Assembly: GCA_003255065.1 (NCBI GenBank)
Contig: QAOA01006130.1
Location: 905,687-969,686 of the forward strand
Reading direction: 5' to 3'
Length of the DNA: 64,000 nucleotides
From: Cercis canadensis
Lineage: Eukaryota; Streptophyta; Magnoliopsida; Fabales; Fabaceae
The notes under the pieces were generated by a model. That model ran no database searches. It was not told the origin of the DNA and was given only the letters and a program-made list of their open reading frames with translations. Below are positions 35,874 through 50,955 of this stretch, piece after piece (position 1 is the first letter of the stretch; every line of letters starts with the position of its first letter). Position numbers and translations under genes: made by a program.

Positions 35874-38574
35874 GTACATTAAAGAGCAACATGTTTTACT
35901 CATGCAATCCCATTCCGAGAAATGCTGAATAGATGAGAATTTTCAGTTTGCCATTTCTTTTCTTCCTTTTATGTTTTCTGTCGGTGTAAGGTGAATTTGG
36001 GAATCTTTATTGTAGATACAGTTGTTTCTTTGCGTGGTTCACTAGATAATCAGATAGGGGAGCTGTAGTATTAATTAGCAATACTGTTTTCCGATTGTAG
36101 TGGTGTCTGTCTGAGTATAAGCAAACGTTCTTTATGGCAATTTTGATGATAAAGTGAAGTTCTTGGATGTTTTGTGCTAGTGCAGGAAAAGACAAAGGCA
36201 ATTTTGATGGGAAGCGATCAATAGTTCTCTTTGAAATGACGCGTCTTCCGTAGAGTTGGAATCAATCTCACCAAGACTCTAATCTTTTTTGTCTAGGAAC
36301 AAATTGAGAAGGTAATGAAAATAAGGGGAATGAAAATGACAAAGTAGAAAATAATTTTTTTCTTTCTTCTTTGTTTAGATATCATATTGGAGCAGGGAAT
36401 GACAACGAAGAGAAAGTTTTAAATTTATGTTTACCCTGAATTAATTTTTATTTTTATTGAGTTGATATTTTAGAAGGATGCTTACGTAATTTAAACTATT
36501 CCTGATTCTGTTTTAGTTTTCTCTTTCATAGTCGCCTTATTTCGGGAGGTGATTGATTTTGATAGAATTGGGTTCAAATTCTTTTTTTTTTTTAATATTC
36601 TTTTTTTACATTTTTTAGCAAGGTAATATAGCTTTTACCCTTAATTTCATTCCCCCAAAATCATACCTATTTTTTTCAGCTGAACAAAGGCTACGTGAAA
36701 ATATGAAACTTAAGTGTAACTTAGGTTTAATTTGGGATAACACCTATATTATTAATAAATTTTGTGTTTTTAAGTCATTAGATATAATTCAATAGTGAAA
36801 AATTACAGTATTTTATAAAAAGACTAAAAATTTAAATCTCTGCAGTTTTCCCATATGGTGGTGTCAATGTTTTTAAGTGATATTTAGTACATATAATTCC
36901 AGTTGTAATTGGATAATTGACTAAACTAAACAAATGTTGTTTTATAAACTATTTCCGTAAGTAAAGTTATTTTAAAACTAATCATGTAAATGAAACTGAT
37001 TTGATTAAAATATAATTTTATAAGACAAATTTGGCTGTATTGATTGGCAAACAAAGTGACCTTTAAAAAAGGGAAAAATAAAAGTTTTTGGTCCTTTTAT
37101 TTGCTAAACAGTGGGACCTTAAGGGTCACTCTGTTTCCAAACAATGGGATTAATTTTGTTTTTTTTGTAAAATTATATTTTAATCAAAATAATAAAATTT
37201 GCATAAATAGTTTCAAGATAATCTCATTTGCATAAATAATTTATAAAACTATTTTTTTAGTCAATTAACCGTTGTAACTTTGTTAATGATATTACTTTGA
37301 GAGGAACTCAATGTTAGTAGAATTGGAATTATGACGAGTATGGAATATTGTAACACAAAAACCCAATACAACGTGGATTTTGGTACACAAGGTTCCTTGC
37401 ATAATCCAATTTAATTCTGTTAAATGTGTTTTTCTATTTTTTTTTTTTTTTGGTTTTGCTTCTTTCATGGTATATCATCTAGCAATTTGACGTCGGAGCC
37501 CTGATGAACAGTTGGTTTACGAATGTTTGGATGGAGAGGATAAAATAGAGAGAAAGAAAAGAAAAAGGATAAACAATAAAAAGAAAATGAATTTTTTGTA
37601 TTTGAATAAAATAAAAATGAAAAGGAAAAAAAAGTAATTTTTTAAAATTTGATTAAATATAAAATTACATTCATTTTCTTATAAAAATTAAATTAATGTT
37701 ATAGGTACCAAATAGTTCATTTTCTCTCCATTCATTAAAAACAAAAAAATTATAATAAAAATTAACTTTTTCTCTCTATTTTCTTTCTTACTTTTTTCTC
37801 AATCCAATTCCAATCAGAGGCTAAAAGTTTCTTACAGCCTAAACAATAAATAAATAAATAAAGCTATTTAGCTTCATTTTCTTCCCTCATTTTCTCTCAA
37901 TCCAAACGGAGGGTAAAAGTCAGTATTGTGGACGACTGCTATTTTGAGCCTTTGAGGTCATATTTACAGGAAAAGTAAAAGCAAAACAAATCATATTTTA
38001 CAGAAAATGACCATAAATAATAACGGCACCACCAAGACATTATGCAAATATTTTGTAAATATCACCGGCAAGATTTTAATTATCGCTTAAAGTTTTCCGA
38101 GCAAACTTTCAAATTCTATCTCCTAATCTCTGACTGAAAATTTTGTTCAGTTAAAAGTAGCTTTAAAGTTTTTTGTTTTCCATTTTATTGGAAAGGAAAC
38201 ATAGTATGTGACTGGGTAATCTTCTAAAGTAATCCAGTTCGTCAAGTTTAAAGTAATTTGAATGATTTTAACATTTGTTTTTATGGAAGTAATCTTTCAG
38301 CAATTAAATCCAAGAAACCAATGTCCCGGGAAAGAAAATAAGAAAAAAAATAATCTCCAATAATACAAAATTGCGAAACCGGAAGCCGATCTTTTAAGAT
38401 AAAAAGGCAGACATCGAAGAGAAATACCATAACATTTCTCCCAACATCAATTATGCATAAAACCCATCGCTAAAAACCTTGCAACTTCAGGAAGTGCTCT
38501 CAGTTCATCTAACTCCATAACACTAAAAATTTTCTTGGAAAAAAAAAAGTAGGAAAGCACAAGAAAAGAATAGT
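35874..38574. other. Intergenic region, AT rich
   Basis: The desaturase 3' UTR is followed by AT-rich spacer with T and A tracts (for example near 36590 and 37440). No protein-coding frame with recognisable content is present. Nothing else is supportable. Confidence 0.4.
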
Positions 38575-38691
38575 TTAGAAAGATGTAGCGACTTGTTCGA
38601 GGCCATAACCAAAACGATATAAAATCAGTTTGATAGGCACGGAGAATCGCCGTGTGTTTATTTGGCCAACCTTCAATGCAAAATGCGCCAT
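38575..38691 (-). CDS. Possible 38-residue micro-ORF of unknown function
   Basis: On the minus strand an ATG at 38689-38691 opens 38 codons ending in TAA at 38575. The peptide starts MAHFALKVGQINTRRFSVP and ends GLEQVATSF; it is basic and not a known family to me. Upstream on the same strand lie a TATAAA-like box (about 38895) and AGCCCA/TGGGC site II-like elements near 38940-39015, with a telo-box-like GCCCTAA near 38914. This promoter layout is common for plant ribosomal, mitochondrial and snoRNA genes. A leader intron before the ATG is plausible. It may instead be an untranslated or snoRNA-type transcript; coding status is unproven. Confidence 0.28.
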   Translation of the reverse strand: MAHFALKVGQINTRRFSVPIKLILYRFGYGLEQVATSF

Positions 38692-38879
38692 TTATCTTTT
38701 GGTGATTGACGCTCTTGCTCTGCTAATTGGCTTTGACTCACCAAAGCATCAAAACAAATATCAACAAACAAGACCACAGAGACACACAAACAATAATACA
38801 AGGCAGGAAGATAACCTAACTATCTTGACAACGCACTTGAGATTTTTGAGCTCCGACGGTGAATGAAGACCAAAGCACA

Positions 38880-39020
38880 TAGAGCCTTCACATTTTATAG
38901 AGCCTCGATGAAGCCCTAAGTGACAGTGAAAGGACAAAACTGCCCATCCATTGTTGGGCTTTAGTTGCATAGACTGGCTCGGATACTCTCTGGGTCCAAG
39001 CTAATGGGCTAGCTTCTGAG
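38880..39020 (-). promoter_or_regulatory. Housekeeping-type promoter motifs, minus strand
   Basis: Within about 140 bases the minus strand carries several site II-like TGGGC(T/A) cores (either orientation), a partial telo box (complement of GCCCTAA) and a TATAAA-like box at about 38895. In plants this combination marks genes for ribosomal proteins, organelle proteins and some small RNAs. Direction is inferred from the TATA position. The likely product is the micro-ORF transcript at 38575-38870. Confidence 0.35.
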
Positions 39021-39265
39021 CTTCATTTTATATTTGAAGCCATAATCAATCTCATTACTCTTTCATCCCAAAACAAAAATCTCATTATTCATCGGCCAAC
39101 ATACCAGTGACCGCTTACCAGCAAAAACAAAAAAAAGAGAGAGAATTGGGGTGACTAGGTAGGTAGGTTGTGTATATATGATTACAAGGGCATTACAATA
39201 TCAATTTATCCTCAATTGTTTCTGGTCTAGGTTTTAAGACATGACTCATGGACAACGTAAAATTT

Positions 39266-39817
39266 AGGCTTAATTGCAATTTTGGTTCCCTTATTTTAAC
39301 CACTTGAACGTTTTGGTCCTCCTTCTTTAAAAATAAACTATTGAGTCCCTCTATATTCATAAAATGTACAAGTTTAGTCTATTTATCTTTAAGTCAAAAT
39401 TCTTAGGTTTGTTTCAAGGTATAAAGTTTTCTGATTCATAATCTCATCGTTCAGATTGAAGAGCTACGTCTTGTGAATCTTTTCATTAAATTTCAGTTCG
39501 ATCTAACGGTGAATAAGTCTAAATTTTTGGTTAGATGAAAACTTATGGTTTTGGTATTTTGGGCTGAGTTTCACCGTTAGATCGAGCTCAAATTTATTGA
39601 GGAGGTTCACAAGATGTAGCCCTTCAATATGAACGGTGGGATTATAAATCAGAGAATTTTACACCTTGAAATAAACCTAAGAATTTTGACTTAAAGATAA
39701 ATGGACTAAACTTGTACATTTTATGAATATAGAGGGACTCAATAGTTCATTTTTAAAGAAGGGGGACCAAAATGTTCAAGTGATTAAAATAGGGGGACCA
39801 AAATTATAATTAAGCCT
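39266..39817. mobile_element. Foldback inverted-repeat element B, near-complete palindrome
   Basis: The 552-bp element starts AGGCTTAATTGCAATTTT and ends with a near reverse complement. The arms continue inward almost to the centre (paired blocks include ACTATTGAGTCCCTCTATAT and CACCGTTAGATCGAGCT with their complements), leaving little spacer. AAAATTT flanks both sides (39259-39265 and 39818-39824). No transposase frame is present. It shares termini style and GGTCCC phrases with elements A and C. If transcribed it would fold into a long hairpin, a possible small-RNA source; that is inference. Confidence 0.85.
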
Positions 39818-39824
39818 AAAATTT

Positions 39825-40840
39825 ATGGGGGCATGGGCACATGCCTCAGGTTTCAAATTTTTTTATTAAATTATTTTGATAATTTTTTAGAATCTAATTT
39901 TTGTTTTTAGTCTCTCCATTACGTTATTTTTAGATTCATATAAAATATGTACATGATTTGTAGTATACCAGAAAGGCAGAAACAAACAAACAAACAACAA
40001 CAATGGATTTAATTGAAAATTGAAACATAATAGGTTGGTTGGTGGAAGAAGAATGCTCTCATCTTGACAAATTGAATATTAATTCCTCCAATTAAGAACC
40101 AAGGGGTACTCTCTCAAAACTGGGCGGCATACAGCAGCTGATTAACAGCAACTCGATCGAGGGTGTAGATGTGCATGCCAGCCGAGGTGTAGTTTGGGTT
40201 TGGATACGTTACACGTACCTAGCTGATCATGAGTTTATCACTCATGTGGTCACTAGTACAAGTCTTACACATCAATAGAATTTTTTATAAAATTATTTCC
40301 AAAGGCAAATGATTGAAATCGAATGTGCAGATAGTTCGACAAGATTGGAGAATTTGTCCACCCCACCCATCTGACCATGTGAGTGACCATTTCAATTGTT
40401 AAATTTTGATTTTAATTTTTTTATATAATAGCACGGATGTTGGACTGTTGAAATTTATTGAGATCTTTCACTATGCATTAACCTTGTAATTTCATCACCC
40501 CAGTCAAAAAAAAAAAAAAAAAAACATTGTTATTTCATCACTTTTTTTTGGTAATTTTGATTATGATTATAGATTCAAATACAAAACTCACAAATTCTAA
40601 ATACTATTTTAGTACCATTCAATAATTATTTCATCACCTAATTAAACATTTTTACTTCCTTGAAAATTAAAGATGAAAATAAAATAATATAATATAATGT
40701 GCGTTTCGTTAGAAGATGAGTGGTGTGTGGAACATGAGAAGCATAATTAATTGTTTTTGGTGGTTAATTAATTTATTCTTTGTAAAATGTGGAGAATGAA
40801 ATTAATTAGTGGAGAGAAAATGTAGTAATATAAAGTGACA
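39825..40840. other. Intergenic region 3' of the SDR gene
   Basis: AT-rich spacer with a poly(A) run near 40504-40524. No gene is supported. The part next to 40841 is presumably the 3' UTR of the minus-strand dehydrogenase. Confidence 0.4.
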
Positions 40841-41262
40841 TCATAATTTAGAAGTGATAGATGAAAGGAAAAAGAATTTGGCAGTAGTGGGCAAGTGTTG
40901 AGGTGGAAGCAAGGCAAGGTTAGCGGCAAAAGAAGCGGCATGGTCGGGGGAGTGAGTGCCTTTTCCCTTAGTCATGGAGGTCTGAGTGAAGCCAGGGCAA
41001 AAGCAAATCACTCTTAAAAGCCCTTCTTCTTCTTTTCCTTCTCCTCTTTTTAATTGATAACGCTTTCCCAGAAGCTTGGAGTATGCATTCAAAGCAAGCT
41101 TTGACACTGCGTAGTCTGTCCAGTATTCAGGCCACCCTCTACTCTTCCATCTTCCCATTTTCACATCTTCCAGGAACATGTTCACCGTTTCATCAATCTC
41201 CTCTTCCGAAACATTCTCACTCTCCAGCACCTCTCTTATTTCCGAGTTTCTCACCTTCTGCA

Positions 41263-41294
<32 letters not shown>

Positions 41295-41986
41295 TCACTT
41301 CACTTCACTTGACCAATTCACAATAATATTACAATTTATAAATTAACAAACAATGACTTACATTTAGAGAGCCAAGCCTGGAGCTAATATTGAGAATGCG
41401 AGTGGGAGTAGATTGAGATGAATTTTTATTGAGAGCACGGAAGAGGGGTAAGAGAGCTTGAGTCAGTAACTTGGGCCCATAGAAATTGGTTTTGATAACG
41501 GTTTCCGCATGCTCCACGGAGTTCTCATGGAGCTCATTAAATGAGACGCCAGCATTGTTCACCTGAATATCCATGCATAAAAGAGAATGAGAAATTAAGA
41601 GAAAGAATAGATCCATCCATGTCCATCATATATGATATGATAGTATCCATAATTAGGCTTACAAGAATATCCAAGGTGGGCCCATATTTGGCTTTGAAAG
41701 AGGAAGCGAAGGTTTTGATAGAACAGGGATCTGATACATCGAGAAGTAGAAAGTCAACGTTAAGGCCAAATTGATCTCTGAGTGTGTTGACGGCGGCCTC
41801 ACCCTTTTGTGTGTCTCTGGCGGTCAGAATCACGGTGAGTCCCAATTCGGCAAGACGCTTCACAATCGCAAAACCTATTCCCCTGTTCCCTCCCGTCACC
41901 ACCGCCACCGTCTCCGACGACCACCACCTCCATCTCGACGACGTTAACCACACGCTAGGACTAGCAAAATAAGGCTCTGCTTCCAT
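40841..41986 (-). CDS. Classical short-chain dehydrogenase/reductase (neomenthol dehydrogenase/carbonyl reductase type)
   Basis: Three exons, 41663-41986, 41362-41562 and 40841-41257, encode 313 residues. The NAD(P)-binding TGGNRGIG motif lies at about residues 36-43. NNAG follows at the start of exon 2. The catalytic Ser lies in the NISS block, and the Tyr/Lys pair in YAVSK of exon 3. PGFTQTSMT follows the active site, as in this class. The roughly 40-residue insertion before the active-site Tyr (EEEIDETVNMFLEDVKMGRW) is typical of the SDR group holding (+)-neomenthol dehydrogenase, salutaridine reductase and human carbonyl reductase 1. The protein likely reduces a carbonyl with NADPH in the cytosol; the substrate cannot be inferred. 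No signal peptide is clear, though the first 30 residues are Ser/Trp rich. Introns are small. An (AT)n repeat lies just upstream of exon 3. Position and family fit Arabidopsis At3g59710, recalled and not searched. Confidence 0.92.
41271..41294. repeat. (AT)n microsatellite in SDR intron 2
   Basis: An AT dinucleotide run lies about 14 bases upstream (in minus-strand sense) of the SDR exon 3 acceptor. It replaces part of the usual pyrimidine tract. A second short run is at 42053-42068 in the 5' flank. Both are simple repeats. Confidence 0.75.
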
Positions 41987-44977
41987 TAATATGGGTGGAT
42001 AGATAGATATGAATGAATAAAAGGGTGAGATAAATATATCACAAAAGGGGGTATATATATATATATATACATACAAGATATAGAGAGTGAGAGAAAGAGA
42101 GAGGGCAGCCGGTGGGGATGCCCGCGCTAGCTCAAGGCTGAACTCTGAACCCTCAACGCGCCCTTCCTTCAACTTATTAATTAATTCCAATAATAAATAA
42201 TAAAAAACAAGTTAGCAAAACGTGGTCAGGCCATGCCGTCATGTGGTGTGGGTTTGAATTAATTTGATTATTATTTTTAGGCCAGGCCAGGCCACCACCG
42301 TGCGCAGCGCAACCCCATAGGCCATAGCATAACCCAACCCAACACAACATATAAATATAACAACTTAATTTCATCCACCTCATATCATTCAATTCTTATA
42401 TATTATCCAATGTTATATTCTTTTTAAACTTGTTCACTAATTGCAAATATATAACTTACTTGTTTCACTTTTTAGTTTTTACCACATCCAATCTATGTTA
42501 ATGTCACCCACTGCACTATTCCTGTGGCGCTTAAGCACTTGTCCCTTTATCTTTGTCTCATCATCTCATCCACCAATTCTATTACCCTTTCTTTTTTTAA
42601 TTTCTGCACTTCTGTAAGACTATAACAGCACGATTTATAATTAGGTCAGGTTTGGATTTTAAGTTCATAACATATTGCTCATGCTTGCAACATGTCAATC
42701 CAAGTAACTGGTTGTCACCACTAATAGTAATTAATTCTATAGTGGCTTCTGGAAGAGAAGGGCATAAGTGCAGTGCAATGGCACTAGTCCTTCTGGAATG
42801 GCAGGCTATATATAATAATAGTCAAAGTCAAATTCAATATAATGGAACCCAATTACAAGTGAATTAATTTCAAAAGTCATCCTTTTTGTTCATTCGGATC
42901 CATCATCCAGTAGAGTGCTTATTGTTACATTCTGATGACTTGCTTGCTGTTTTATTATTCCCATAATTTAATTATATACTTACATCAATCGACTATATAT
43001 ATTTAAATACAATATGGTATAAATATTATTAACCGGAATGTAGTGCGAAGTCATACATACTGGGACCTAAACATGTGTAAGAGCTGTTCAACTTCAATAT
43101 ATATTCAGAAAATGACAGAAAGTAACAGCTAGCCATTACTATATGGAATAACAAACTTTGAATCTGAGACTTGGTAGTTATATGACTAATACTATTTTTT
43201 TAAATATCTAACAGCTAAATCGTTGAATTTTACAAGACTTGCTTGCTGATCATTTTAACTTGCTGATTCACTTGTACTTGTATTCTATTTCTAGTGCTGT
43301 TTGTATTCTTACGCTTAACGTACGTACTAGAGTTAATAATATTTTCCTCATTTTTTATTATAGGCTATAGCCTTTTCTTTTCCCGTTGTACATACTGTAA
43401 TGCGGGCTAGCTATTGAAGAGGGCTATAAGCCTATAATATTTAGAGAAAGAAATGCAGGGAATGGAGATGGAGATGGTGATGGAATGCACCTTGACCCTG
43501 TCACTGTCGGTTTCAACCAAAGAAATTTATAAAGCCCTTATGCGTTGGGTGGTTGGCATCCATCCACGGCCGCAGGGCATAATGCGTTTGCGTTTGGTTA
43601 TTTTTATGTGTCAGAAGGCTCTCTTTGATTTAATTTACAAAAGGGAAGGCTTTCTTTGATTTAATTTACAAAAGGGAACGGAAGGTAGAAACTAAAGGCA
43701 GCAGCCACTAGGCTTTAACCATCGCCATTGGGGTTTCTTTTGTTTCTTATTTAGTTGGCGTGACTTCTTTTTATGAGCATGCTATGCTATGCTAATGCTA
43801 ATGCTATGCCTCGTGCCTCTACTTAATATAGGAGAGGGGACCTCTTACCCCACGGCAGATTCCTTTCCATGTGGCATATTTGTGCATGCCAAAGCCAAAG
43901 TCAAAGCCAGCTTTTGGGGTTTAGCCATGTGATTTTACTTCTTGTTGAACCAATATCAAATTCAAATGCATTCTGACCGTCGTCAGTCAAGCCCAGACGA
44001 CTTCTTTTTTTGTTCATTTGCTTCTACATCACCTCACCATAATTTAACTTTGAGAGATCCGTTCATATAACACAATTTCCACAAAGCTAGACGAACAGGA
44101 TGCACTTGTGTGTACACACACGGATCTTTTCGAGGTAAAGATTCCAATTTGAATTTTAATTCTTCATAAATTTAACTCTATTTATTTAATAAAAAAAAAG
44201 TTTGTAATTATAATTTTTTTAATAATTATTATTTGCATGTTGGAGTCTTAGCGAATAACAGAGACATACCATAGAGGATGCACCCTTCCCTTCTTGATAT
44301 TTATTTACACTTAAGTATTGTAATTGAATTTGCCCATATCAATCAGTATTATTAGTATTACATCACATAAAGCATAAACAAGCAAATGACTAGAAAAAGA
44401 TTGACATACAGCATTTTGCTATCTCCTTATATATATAGAAATTTGACTCCTCTAATTAGGAACAACATGAATTTGTACCTTATTGTTGGCTTTGGCTGGG
44501 ATATACAACTTAGAAGCCTAGAAAGGGGGAATGAATGCATTAAAGCAATAAACAACCTTTGTTATTAGCAAAAATAAATAAATAAACAACCTTTCGTCAA
44601 CTCTATTCAAAGTTTTATATATAGAATACAAGAGTAATAAATAGCTTATAGTTAAGTGATACAAAATATTTGATACTGAAATTATCTATAAAGTTATGTG
44701 TTCAAACTCAAAATCGTTACTAAAAATAAAATAAAAAAAATACAAGAGTGCCCAAAAATGGGAATTATGTTTGAGATTGACATTTCCAAGCTCTCAATAG
44801 TTAATACTCGGACCACTCAAAAAGAAAAATTATTTAAGAGAATAATAAAAAGAAAAATATTTTAGACCTCCTTCCCAAATCTCTCATCTCCTTTCTTTCT
44901 CTCTTTATCTCCTCCAACAATTAAACATACCAAGCATAATTAAAGAATAATGTTTATTCTGCTTTAAAAAAATCTTT
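41987..44977. other. Intergenic region with a short tandem duplication
   Basis: This holds the promoter side of the SDR gene (GA-rich stretch at 42075-42105) and then spacer without a supported gene. A 31-base unit containing TCTTTGATTTAATTTACAAA is repeated in tandem at about 43617-43677, and a GCTAT/GCTAAT run lies at 43783-43809. No protein or RNA gene was recognised. Confidence 0.45.
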
Positions 44978-45867
<890 letters not shown>

Positions 45868-47362
45868 NTTTTCCTCCCCTCCGACGACAACGTGATCTCA
45901 AGGGATGACCGCAGTCAATCGGAGAGAAAAATGGAAAAAGAGAGGTTTAATGTTTTTGTGGGATGTTAAAGGAGCGATGTTGAAATGCATGGAAGCTGGG
46001 ATTTTATAGATTGTTCAACTTTCTAAATTAAGGATCGTTAAACCTAATTGTTACAACTTGATATGTGCCTTTTATGAGTTTTACTATAAATCGACAATGA
46101 ATGACTGGCTAACGTTAAAGTGACTTATTCATGCATGCATCGGATTTACCCTTATATATATAATATAGCAATCGGCCTCCACAATTTAGTTATCTACACT
46201 AGTTTTTGACCTTGCTATTCTTTAGTTTACAAATTTACTTCTATTTATGGCAAAAAGTTGTTAAATAATCTAACTACAAATAGTAATATAGAACTGTAAC
46301 TAATGTATGATCTAATGTCTTAAATTGCTTAATTTATAATTTCATGTTGTCTTAAAAAAAAATGATTGTTACTATGGGAATGCTCTAATGATTAAGAATT
46401 GAATACTCTGTCCTAAATTTTAATGTTAAAATTCCACATAAATCAGATGAGATGGAACTACAATAGAGGATACACTAAATATTATATTATAGCCTCCAGT
46501 AAAATAAATCATTTACAACTTAAAGTTTACATATAAAGTTTTTTATACCATAAAAGACCAACATATATAATCAAATGAAAATTATCATTACTCAATATAA
46601 TTTCAGTTATGAAAAGTTAAAAAAAAAATGACTTATTTAATATTGACAGGAATTTCAAAATCAAACAGTAATTCAATTTGCCATTTTGTAAATATATTAT
46701 GGTTGTAATAATTGAAACTAGCACATTGTTCAACATTCAAACGTACTATTTAAATTATATCTTCGACTCTTTTGCTTTAATTGAAATTAATAGAGTAACT
46801 ATTTAGCTCGATAAATTTTATAAAATAATATGGAATAAATGTTTATATAATACACAGCATCACATGAGTAGAGTAGTTTAGTTGAGATAGTTAGAGGTGT
46901 ATTTTTCTAGTTTGAAAGGCTTAATCTTTTTTTAGGCTTAACTTAAAAAGTGGGCACTTGATTAGTAGAGTACTGGGCACTCCAGGCCCGCCTATTACGT
47001 TGAAAAAAAATAAAAATAAAACGAGAACGTGTCAGTCAAAAAGAATAAAAAAAGGAAGAAAAATTATGTGATTGAGTCAATTTTAAGTACTACATATGTG
47101 TTATATAATCAATAAAGCATTAGTTCTAAAAAAAAAATTTATTTGTCTATGATAAATTACTTATGCTTACATTCATATTAATGAGACACTTGTAATTGAT
47201 GAATTTTTATTTTAAAAAAATAAATTAGTGACTATTATTAATGATAACGTTGCATCTCTAAGATTCCTTACTTAATTATGTTATGTAGCATAAACCTTAA
47301 ATATCAAATTAACTTAAGGCATGCTTATTATTTAGTGGATTATACTAGAAAATAGAGACCAA
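45868..47362. other. AT-rich spacer between the two ADH fragments
   Basis: The spacer starts at a single N and then at sequence unrelated to the ADH intron (TTTTCCTCCCCTCCGACG). It is AT rich to 47362, with no supported gene. If the N marks a contig join, this segment need not be next to copy 1 in the real chromosome. Confidence 0.5.
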
Positions 47363-49004
<1,642 letters not shown>

Positions 49005-49376
49005 ATGCTAAATGCTAAGATTGGTTTTTCTCCAATCTTGAATTCTGGATATAACATCATACACAAACTCCTTAGTTTGTTACCAATCTGTGAGAATTCC
49101 TACTCAATGGTTTGCCACACCCCACATCTTACCACTTATTGCTTTGGTAAAACTGAATATGCTACTGTGGATGCCACTTCCACCTATACAAATGACAACA
49201 TGAAATCATCTATTGACCTTTCATGTTTGAATATCCATAGTATATCATCTGATATAATTCAAGTCTTCTCTTCTTTTGGTATAAAACTTGAACTTGGACC
49301 TATTACAATCTTATCACACTCAAGCCTCAAGGCAATTGTGTTACAAAATGATGGTCCTATTAGGGAAATGTTTTAG
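49005..49376 (+). other. Orphan open frame of 123 codons after the ADH fragment
   Basis: An uninterrupted frame begins directly after the ADH homology ends and runs to a stop at 49374-49376. The peptide (for example ELGPITILSHSSLKAIVLQ near its end) is not recognised and lacks introns or a conserved motif. It may be a fragment of another gene or transposon joined to the ADH piece, or chance. From 49377 to 49801 nothing coding is seen. Confidence 0.25.
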
Positions 49377-49810
49377 GTGTCAGCTTATGGTGGTATAATG
49401 ACTAGTTGTGCGAGGATGGCATCTATAGTTGTAACTAGCAGAAAAATAATGGAGATAGAAAGTAAACATGTGACAGTATGTAATGCATATTTAGATTACT
49501 ATGCCTGCACTATATTGAAGTTAAGAGTATAATAGATATGTGCTAAAAGTATTACAATTTAAGTTGAAGATTGATTTTCTTTCATGAATAAGCTCAATGA
49601 TCTAAACAATATTTGGCCTTTTAAATTTGTTTGGCTGTGTCTATTACAATTCTTCTCTGTTCCTGTAATCTTTTGTGCTTAAGCTAATTCCTTCCAAAAC
49701 AAAATTGTGGCTCTGTTCTTGAAGCAATTCCAAGACATTAAATGCTGTTATTACGATTGACAACATTTAAAATTGCATTGATTATCTAGTAGATCGTAAT
49801 TNATCTCTAG

Positions 49811-50266
49811 GGCGAAGCCCCAACTCTTTTGACTCCAACTCAGTTTACTACAATGTGGCCTCTTGCTTCCCTCAATGGATCAAATGCCAACTTGTTGGGT
49901 TTTGAGGCGTTGTTGTCTTCTGTGCTAGGTCCTAAGGCTAACAAGAAGGGTTCCTTCAAGTTGTTGAAGGCAGATGCGTCTGCCCATACATTTGTAAAGA
50001 TTGGCTTTGAGGCTGAGAAAAAGATAAAGGAAGGAGATGACTTTAGTTTGGAGGGCTTCCCTGCGTTTAGGACTAAGCCTGAGACAATGATGATGCATTT
50101 TGAGGTGCTGGCTAAGGTTGATGGGGATAAAGTAATACCAGAAATAGTCATGCCAGTAACTCCTGTTGTTGTGGAGGATACTGTGGCGTCAAATTTGCTT
50201 GTGGGGAATGTGAGCATTACAAGGACACCGATGGTTCACCCTCCACCCATACCCTTCACCTTGTAA
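49811..50266 (+). pseudogene. Isolated last exon of an unrecognised protein gene
   Basis: A consensus acceptor (ATCTCTAG) at 49803-49810 precedes 151 codons in a clean frame ending TAA at 50264-50266. The peptide begins GEAPTLLTPTQFTTMWPLAS, contains KKGSFKLLKADASAHTFVKI and GFPAFRTKPETMMMHFEVL, and ends VHPPPIPFTL. Codon use and composition look like a real protein, and the opening at a splice site implies missing upstream exons. I do not recognise the family. The single N at 49802, eight bases before the exon, suggests a contig join, so the rest of the gene may have been lost in assembly rather than in evolution. It could also be a captured gene piece. Confidence 0.5.
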
Positions 50267-50955
50267 CTTGTGGAAGGGGTTTTGTTTTTGTTTTCATATA
50301 CATGATAGTTAAGAAACTTGTAAAAATGTTTGAGTAATGAAAGGCGCTGTTTTATTTGCCCCATCATGTTGCGAATGCTCTGTTTTCTAATTATTCATTT
50401 GGTGAAAGACACCAAAACAGCTAATATGAGCTTAGTAGTTTAGTCTCAAATTAACTGACAAATAGGAATCCATTGAGTCTAAGAATAATTCTTCTAGAGT
50501 GTGTGATGGTAGTTACCAACCGAAAGAGTAAGTAGGGATTATTATGACTTTTCTTGTAAGAAATCGATGAGAAATACCAGATGAGGTACCAAGCTTGTGT
50601 TGGCCTTGGTGTAAAAAATGCAGCACGTTTGCTCAGTTGAATAGATTAATCAGCTATAAAAATAGAAAATATGACTGAAGTTGTGTTATACATATAATGG
50701 CAATGTGTTTCAGAACCCATTGAAGGGGAGGAAATAAGGGAAGAGTGTTTTTCAGAACCAAATGGCAATGTGTTATGAACAACTATAAATGTTGTTATTC
50801 ATTTTAGAACAATATATTTAAAAGTATTAATGTCATATCAATATTATATTAAATTTTATAATGATTTTTCCATTTTTACTTATTTATTCTTCTCATATTC
50901 TCATTAAAACATTACCATAATTTATTTACAAAATTAGTCATCATAAAAAAAAAAA

